A stretch of DNA of 55,263 bases from Faecalicatena contorta (GTDB lineage Bacteria; Bacillota; Clostridia; Lachnospirales; Lachnospiraceae): the NCBI RefSeq assembly GCF_003149105.1, contig NZ_QGDS01000020.1, positions 1 to 55,263 on the forward strand, in the 5' to 3' direction. A program made the position numbers and the translations under genes. Shown one piece after another: positions 51,765 to 55,263 of this stretch (position 1 is its first letter; each line of letters opens with the position of its first letter). The notes under the pieces were generated by a model that searched no databases, was not told the origin of the DNA, and worked only from the letters and a program-made list of their open reading frames with translations.

Positions 51765-52418
51765 GTGGAACATCTAATCATTACAGTAGCAAGAGGCTTT
51801 GGCAGCGGCGGAAAATCTATTGCAAATCAGGTCGCGGAGGATTTGGGAATCAACTGCTATGAAAACCAGATTCTTACGTTAGCATCTCAAATAAGTGGCA
51901 TTGACGAAAATATTCTGGTGGAAACAAATGAGAAAATCCGGGGAAAGAGTTATGTTCACAGTCTCCTACATAATTTGCCACGAACGCTCATGCCGAGGGT
52001 AGAAGGAGAATTTCAATCCGATAAAAATATTTTCCAGATTCAAAAGCAGATTATTGAGAAGCTTGCAGCTACGGAGTCCTGCATTATTGTCGGAAAATGT
52101 GCTGACTGGATATTAAGAGACAGACCAAATGTCATCAGTATATATATAGAGGCACCAAGAGCGTATTGCCGTCAGAAGATTATGGATCGTATGAATGTGA
52201 ATGAAGCTGTTGCTGACAAATCCATTACCCAGACGGATAAATACCGTGCAGAATATTATAAGCATTATACCGGCGGCAACTACTGGACAAATCCTGTGAA
52301 TTATGATCTTACCCTGAATAGTGCCAGAGTCGGATTCGACAACTGTGTAAAGACAATTGAGACTTATATTCAGATCAAATATCCGGGATTTGAAATGAAA
52401 CCTGCAAAGGAAAAATAG
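51765..52418 (+). CDS. Cytidylate-kinase-like family protein
   Basis: A 217-residue P-loop protein of the cytidylate kinase-like family. The N-terminal TVARGFGSGGKSIANQVAEDLGI is a P-loop of the FGSGGK type, followed by YENQILTLAS; VSIYIEAPRAYCRQKIMDRM resembles the LID and R-rich part. It is not the housekeeping Cmk. In Firmicutes such genes often sit beside transporters and regulators; substrate and role are unknown. The start is GTG 51765 after GGGAGG, 12 bases after the ATPase, so it is part of this operon. Confidence 0.75.
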   Translation: MEHLIITVARGFGSGGKSIANQVAEDLGINCYENQILTLASQISGIDENILVETNEKIRGKSYVHSLLHNLPRTLMPRVEGEFQSDKNIFQIQKQIIEKLAATESCIIVGKCADWILRDRPNVISIYIEAPRAYCRQKIMDRMNVNEAVADKSITQTDKYRAEYYKHYTGGNYWTNPVNYDLTLNSARVGFDNCVKTIETYIQIKYPGFEMKPAKEK

Positions 52419-52421
52419 CCT

Positions 52422-53183
52422 ATGAATATTAAAACATTTGTAATCGATCAGAAATTGAATTATCAAGAGCATTACTGCAATGATAAGTATGTCAACAAGT
52501 ATTATGAAATTGAAAATACAGGTGTGGCAATAAATTTGAATACAATTCCAGATGCCTGTGTGGATTTTCAGTTTGCGTGTCTGGAGGGAAAAAATGTAAT
52601 ATATGCAAGCGGCAGCTTTTTGCAGAGCAAAAGGTCACCCACCAGCCACTACAGTTGGTGCTTTGGTGTGAAATTCAATCCGGGGAAATATCCCCTGTTG
52701 GTTCGCGAAATAATATTGAATCTGATTGAGAGGCATAGGGTCATTGACAACTGCCCATGGCTGAATGCTATTGCAGAAGATATTTACAAGGCATCCTCCT
52801 TCCAGGAGCGAACAGAGATTTTTGAAGAAAGATTTCCTTTTGAAAGTCAGTTTGGAGGAAGTAATTCCATGGTGGATACGATAATGGACCATATTGAAAA
52901 GACGCATGGCATGATCAGCATTGCGGAGATTGCAAAGAAACTGCAGTATAATCAGCGCTATATGGGCAGGGTATTCCATGGGGCCACGGGGCTTACCATG
53001 AAAAAGTATGCGACCATTATCCGTATTCAGACCGCTCTCCGGTATCTTCAAAGGGGCCGGGTAGATGAGGTATATGAGACCTTGGGGTATTATGACCAGT
53101 CCTATTTTATTAAAGAGTTTAAAACATACACATCTATGACACCAAGGCAATATTGTAAAAAAACTGGGATGGATATTGTTTAA
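52422..53183 (+). CDS. AraC-family transcriptional regulator
   Basis: A 253-residue regulator. The C-terminal 100 residues form the AraC double helix-turn-helix (MISIAEIAKKLQYNQRYMGRVFHG; VDEVYETLGYYDQSYFIKEFKTYTSMTPRQY). The N-terminal part (FQFACLEGKNVIYASG, FGVKFNPGKYPLL) resembles the small domain found in many short AraC proteins with unknown ligands. It begins three bases after the kinase-like gene and overlaps the region before the SDR gene, so it belongs to the operon and may provide feedback on it. Confidence 0.83.
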   Translation: MNIKTFVIDQKLNYQEHYCNDKYVNKYYEIENTGVAINLNTIPDACVDFQFACLEGKNVIYASGSFLQSKRSPTSHYSWCFGVKFNPGKYPLLVREIILNLIERHRVIDNCPWLNAIAEDIYKASSFQERTEIFEERFPFESQFGGSNSMVDTIMDHIEKTHGMISIAEIAKKLQYNQRYMGRVFHGATGLTMKKYATIIRIQTALRYLQRGRVDEVYETLGYYDQSYFIKEFKTYTSMTPRQYCKKTGMDIV

Positions 53184-53205
53184 CCGCCCAAAAGGAGTGT
53201 TTTCA

Positions 53206-54000
53206 GTGGAAGAGACAGGGTTTAAACAGTTAGCAATTGTGACAGGAGCGGCAAAGGGAATTGGCCTTGGAATTGCGGAAAAGCTTTGTGAAGCGGGTTA
53301 CCGGGTGATGATGTTAAGCCGTGGTGCCGATGTATTTGATTGTGCCAGGGACTTGCAGAGGCAGGGCTACCCGGTGAAAGGATATCTGTGCGATGTTTCC
53401 AGCCCTGAGATGATCCGCCAGACAATACGGGAGATTGCAGAAGAACATGGAAGTATTCATGTATTGATTAATAATGCAGGCGTGGCAAGAATGGAAATAT
53501 TTGAGGAGACAGATGATGCCCTGCTGGATTATCATATAGACATTAATATCAAAGGAACCTGGCATATGACCCGGGCGGTTATCCCATATATGAGAAAGGC
53601 AGGTTATGGAAGAATCATCAATATGTCTTCTGTAACAGGAGCCATGGTGTGTGATAAGGGATACACGGCATATGGTTTGTCAAAAGCGGCACTGATAGGA
53701 TTAACAAAAACAGTGGCAGTAGAATATGCGGAATATGGAATTACCTGCAATGCGATTTGTCCGGGATACATCTGTACGCCGAATGTGAAGAGGGGATCGG
53801 AAAATGCCCATCCGGAGGAGCCGGAGCGGATTATGAAAGAAATTTCAGCCGGGATCCCCATGAAAAAGCTGGGAACACCTGGACAAATCGGAGCTGCCGC
53901 AGTTTTTCTGGCAAGTCCCGAAGCAGATTATATAACAGGAATAGCCTTGGTAATTGATGGCGGAAATATGTTGCCGGAAACCAATGCTGTGCGTTTTTAA
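53206..54000 (+). CDS. Short-chain dehydrogenase/reductase (SDR)
   Basis: A 264-residue classical SDR: cofactor motif TGAAKGIGLG, NNAG, and catalytic S...Y-x3-K with SSVTGAMVCDKGYTAYGLSK. The C-terminal ITGIALVIDGGNMLP is standard. It interconverts a hydroxyl and a keto group with NAD(P); the substrate is unknown, perhaps an intermediate of the amino-alcohol pathway. The GTG at 53206 is the likely start with AAAGGAG upstream; the in-frame TTG at 53176 lies before that site. It is the last gene of the cluster. Confidence 0.83.
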   Translation: MEETGFKQLAIVTGAAKGIGLGIAEKLCEAGYRVMMLSRGADVFDCARDLQRQGYPVKGYLCDVSSPEMIRQTIREIAEEHGSIHVLINNAGVARMEIFEETDDALLDYHIDINIKGTWHMTRAVIPYMRKAGYGRIINMSSVTGAMVCDKGYTAYGLSKAALIGLTKTVAVEYAEYGITCNAICPGYICTPNVKRGSENAHPEEPERIMKEISAGIPMKKLGTPGQIGAAAVFLASPEADYITGIALVIDGGNMLPETNAVRF

Positions 54001-54100
54001 ACAATCTCCGGTTCTGGATATGAGGTTCCCCCGGCAAGATACAGAGCCACTCTTACATAAGAAGTATAAGTAATGTATTCAACTCATTTCATAGAGCTTT

Positions 54101-54127
54101 CTATACTATAAAGGTATAGGAGGCTTT
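54101..54127 (+). terminator. Weak terminator-like hairpin
   Basis: CTATAC and GTATAG form a six-bp stem, followed by a G-rich segment and then GTTTTT. It is about 100 bases after the SDR stop, so termination here is possible but not strong. Confidence 0.35.
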
Positions 54128-54164
54128 GTTTTTCCATCAAAAATAATACCATTTTACTGACTTA

Positions 54165-54225
54165 TTGACACAGCTTTCAATCCATGTTAACATATAGTGA
54201 ATGAATAGATAAAACGATTCATTCA
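54165..54225 (+). promoter_or_regulatory. Promoter and operator of the second TetR gene
   Basis: TTGACA (54165-54170) and TAACAT (54188-54193) are 17 bases apart. TGAATGAAT-N10-ATTCATTCA (54198-54225) begins four bases after the -10 box, covering the transcription start. The same arms with the same spacing recur at 54869-54896. Confidence 0.82.
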
Positions 54226-54249
54226 TAATATTTATAAGGAGGTTTCCCT

Positions 54250-54816
54250 GTGGATAATAAAAAGTTAATTTTAGATCAGGCTGCGCATGAAACATTTTTA
54301 GAACACGGATATAAAAACACAAATATATCCGAAATCGCAAAAAGGGCAGGCATCGCCGTAGGTTCGTTCTATAAATATTATCAATCCAAAGAAGAAGTAT
54401 TTTTAGAAATATATATAAGAGAAAATGAGAATGTAAGGAAACAAGTGATAGATAAGATTGATTGGACTGGTGAGCCTGTAAATGTAGTAGATGAACTTTT
54501 CACCTATAGTCTGGATTTTGTCTTAAATAATAAAATTATTGCAGAGTGGAATAACCCTGCAATATCAAAGATATTACATGAACATTATTATTCAGAATCA
54601 GGCACAAAGAACTACGCGTTTCATCAGTTTTTATTAAATACCTTTCAGGAACGTCTAAAGCAAGCATCGTATGATGAGGATATAATAGAAAAGATATTAA
54701 AGGTATTTGACTTTATCTATTATATTGACTGTCATATTACTGGTAATGATTTTGAAGGCTATAGTGAAGCATTAAGAACACTTGTCAGATATTTCATAAA
54801 GGGAATATTCGCCTAA
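54250..54816 (+). CDS. TetR/AcrR-family transcriptional regulator
   Basis: A 188-residue repressor with N-terminal TetR helix-turn-helix: LDQAAHETFLEHGYKNTNISEIAKRAGI and VGSFYKYYQSKEEVFLEIY (about residues 5-55). The C-terminal ligand domain is not recognisable. The start is GTG 54250 with AAGGAGG upstream. Two operators with identical nine-base arms flank it, one on its own promoter and one in front of the broken downstream gene, so it is probably an autoregulated repressor of an adjacent efflux or enzyme gene. Confidence 0.88.
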   Translation: MDNKKLILDQAAHETFLEHGYKNTNISEIAKRAGIAVGSFYKYYQSKEEVFLEIYIRENENVRKQVIDKIDWTGEPVNVVDELFTYSLDFVLNNKIIAEWNNPAISKILHEHYYSESGTKNYAFHQFLLNTFQERLKQASYDEDIIEKILKVFDFIYYIDCHITGNDFEGYSEALRTLVRYFIKGIFA

Positions 54817-54868
54817 AAATTAGCGGGGAGGAAGTCTAAATGATTTCCTCTAAACTTAACCTGTTACG

Positions 54869-54896
54869 TGAATGAATAACTAATAGCATTCATTCA
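54869..54896 (+). promoter_or_regulatory. Second TetR operator, in front of the disrupted target gene
   Basis: TGAATGAAT and ATTCATTCA are separated by ten bases, exactly as at 54198-54225, while the ten central bases differ. This strongly suggests the recognition site of the adjacent TetR protein. Confidence 0.8.
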
Positions 54897-54922
54897 TACA
54901 CATATTAATAAGGAGACCAACT

Positions 54923-54937
54923 ATGAATAGTCAATAG
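54923..54937 (+). pseudogene. Start of the TetR target gene, cut off after about four codons
   Basis: After the second operator there is a good ribosome site, AAGGAGA, and ATG 54923, but the frame reads only Met-Asn-Ser-Gln and then stops. The sequence that follows is AT-rich and leads into an IS110-type element. The inference is that the original gene was separated from its start by the insertion; its identity cannot be recovered here. Confidence 0.5.
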
Positions 54938-55263
54938 GAAATTAAAAAGTTTTTAATAAAGTTTTGAACTAAAAAAGTGTATAGGAAATAAAGCATCATA
55001 TAGATGCTCTTTGAAAATTAAATATAGTTAATAGGTAGGACTAGGCTAAATTAAACTCAACATTATCAGTCATCATTTTATGGATGACGCGAACAAGCTT
55101 ATGAGCAACATGACCTAAGGCATTGTAATGGCGACGCCCCTGAGAAATCTTTAAATCATAATAGTCTTTAAAGGTTTGATTTACTAAGGTGGCTTGCCAA
55201 GCAGCATTTATGAGTGCATATCGCAGTAGCTTTGAACCGCGTTTAGACATTCGGGTTCGATCA
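54935..55263 (-). mobile_element. IS110-family insertion sequence end (runs off window)
   Basis: The 3' end of an IS110-type element, with the transposase C-terminus on the reverse strand and about 100 bases of non-coding end, including a GCATC-ATATA-GATGC hairpin near 54994. The left boundary is inferred from where the TetR target frame breaks off. IS110 elements usually lack clear terminal repeats, so the exact edge cannot be set from sequence. Confidence 0.6.
55041..55263 (-). CDS. IS110-family transposase, C-terminal fragment
   Basis: The last 73 or so residues of an IS110 transposase: the RMSKRGSKLLRYALINAAW motif is the start of the conserved Transposase_20 region, which carries the catalytic serine in this family, followed by YNALGHVAHKLVRVIHKMM. 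It stops at 55041. The N-terminal DEDD domain lies beyond the window. The visible part is intact. Confidence 0.85.
   Translation of the reverse strand, partial: DRTRMSKRGSKLLRYALINAAWQATLVNQTFKDYYDLKISQGRRHYNALGHVAHKLVRVIHKMMTDNVEFNLA

Overview
The window looks like a chromosomal accessory region of a Gram-positive, anaerobic gut Firmicute, most likely a Lachnospiraceae/Blautia-type organism. The reasons are strong AGGAGG-type ribosome sites, many TTG/GTG starts, lipoprotein solute-binding proteins in place of periplasmic ones, YesM/YesN-type two-component systems, and a run of sugar and amino-acid importers. This placement is inference from gene content; there is no rRNA or other taxonomic marker. 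No tRNA, rRNA or CRISPR array was seen.

Layout. (1) 1-2016: an IS256-type element end cuts off a membrane transporter gene; a tyrosine-integrase remnant follows, so this edge is genomic debris. (2) 2017-7133: methionine gamma-lyase, a Ssu/Tau-type ABC importer and a zinc-dependent UroD/MtaA-like methyltransferase form a probable organosulfur or methyl-compound operon. (3) 7130-21691: a metal/siderophore island with an AraC regulator, a FecCD-type importer, a TetR regulator, a small KTR zinc-ribbon protein, a paired YbtPQ/IrtAB-like ABC half-transporter and a complete Nik/Opp-like importer. Three copies of a GTTAG-N6-CTAAC operator tie its parts together. (4) 21835-29132: a LacI-controlled importer with a GH32 fructosidase and a leaderless GH91 protein (inulin fructotransferase / difructose-anhydride hydrolase family), probably for uptake and breakdown of difructose anhydride or short fructans. 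(5) 29478-41768: a YesMN two-component system with its own membrane-tethered binding protein, a second importer, a GH36 alpha-galactosidase, and IolE and IolG, which suggests use of galactosyl-inositols such as galactinol. (6) 41879-54000: a LysR-controlled cluster with three class III PLP enzymes, an APH-type small-molecule kinase, an iron-type alcohol dehydrogenase, a polar amino-acid importer, a cytidylate-kinase-like protein, an AraC regulator and an SDR; probably catabolism of an amino acid or amino alcohol. (7) 54165-55263: a TetR gene flanked by two identical-arm operators; the target gene is cut off after a few codons by an IS110-family element that runs off the window.

Working together, the window is a series of self-contained 'sense, import, degrade' modules, each with its own regulator and transporter, bounded by insertion sequences. 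The most interesting candidates are the GH91/GH32 fructan module, the galactosyl-cyclitol module with its tethered sensor protein, and the kinase plus class III PLP enzyme cluster.
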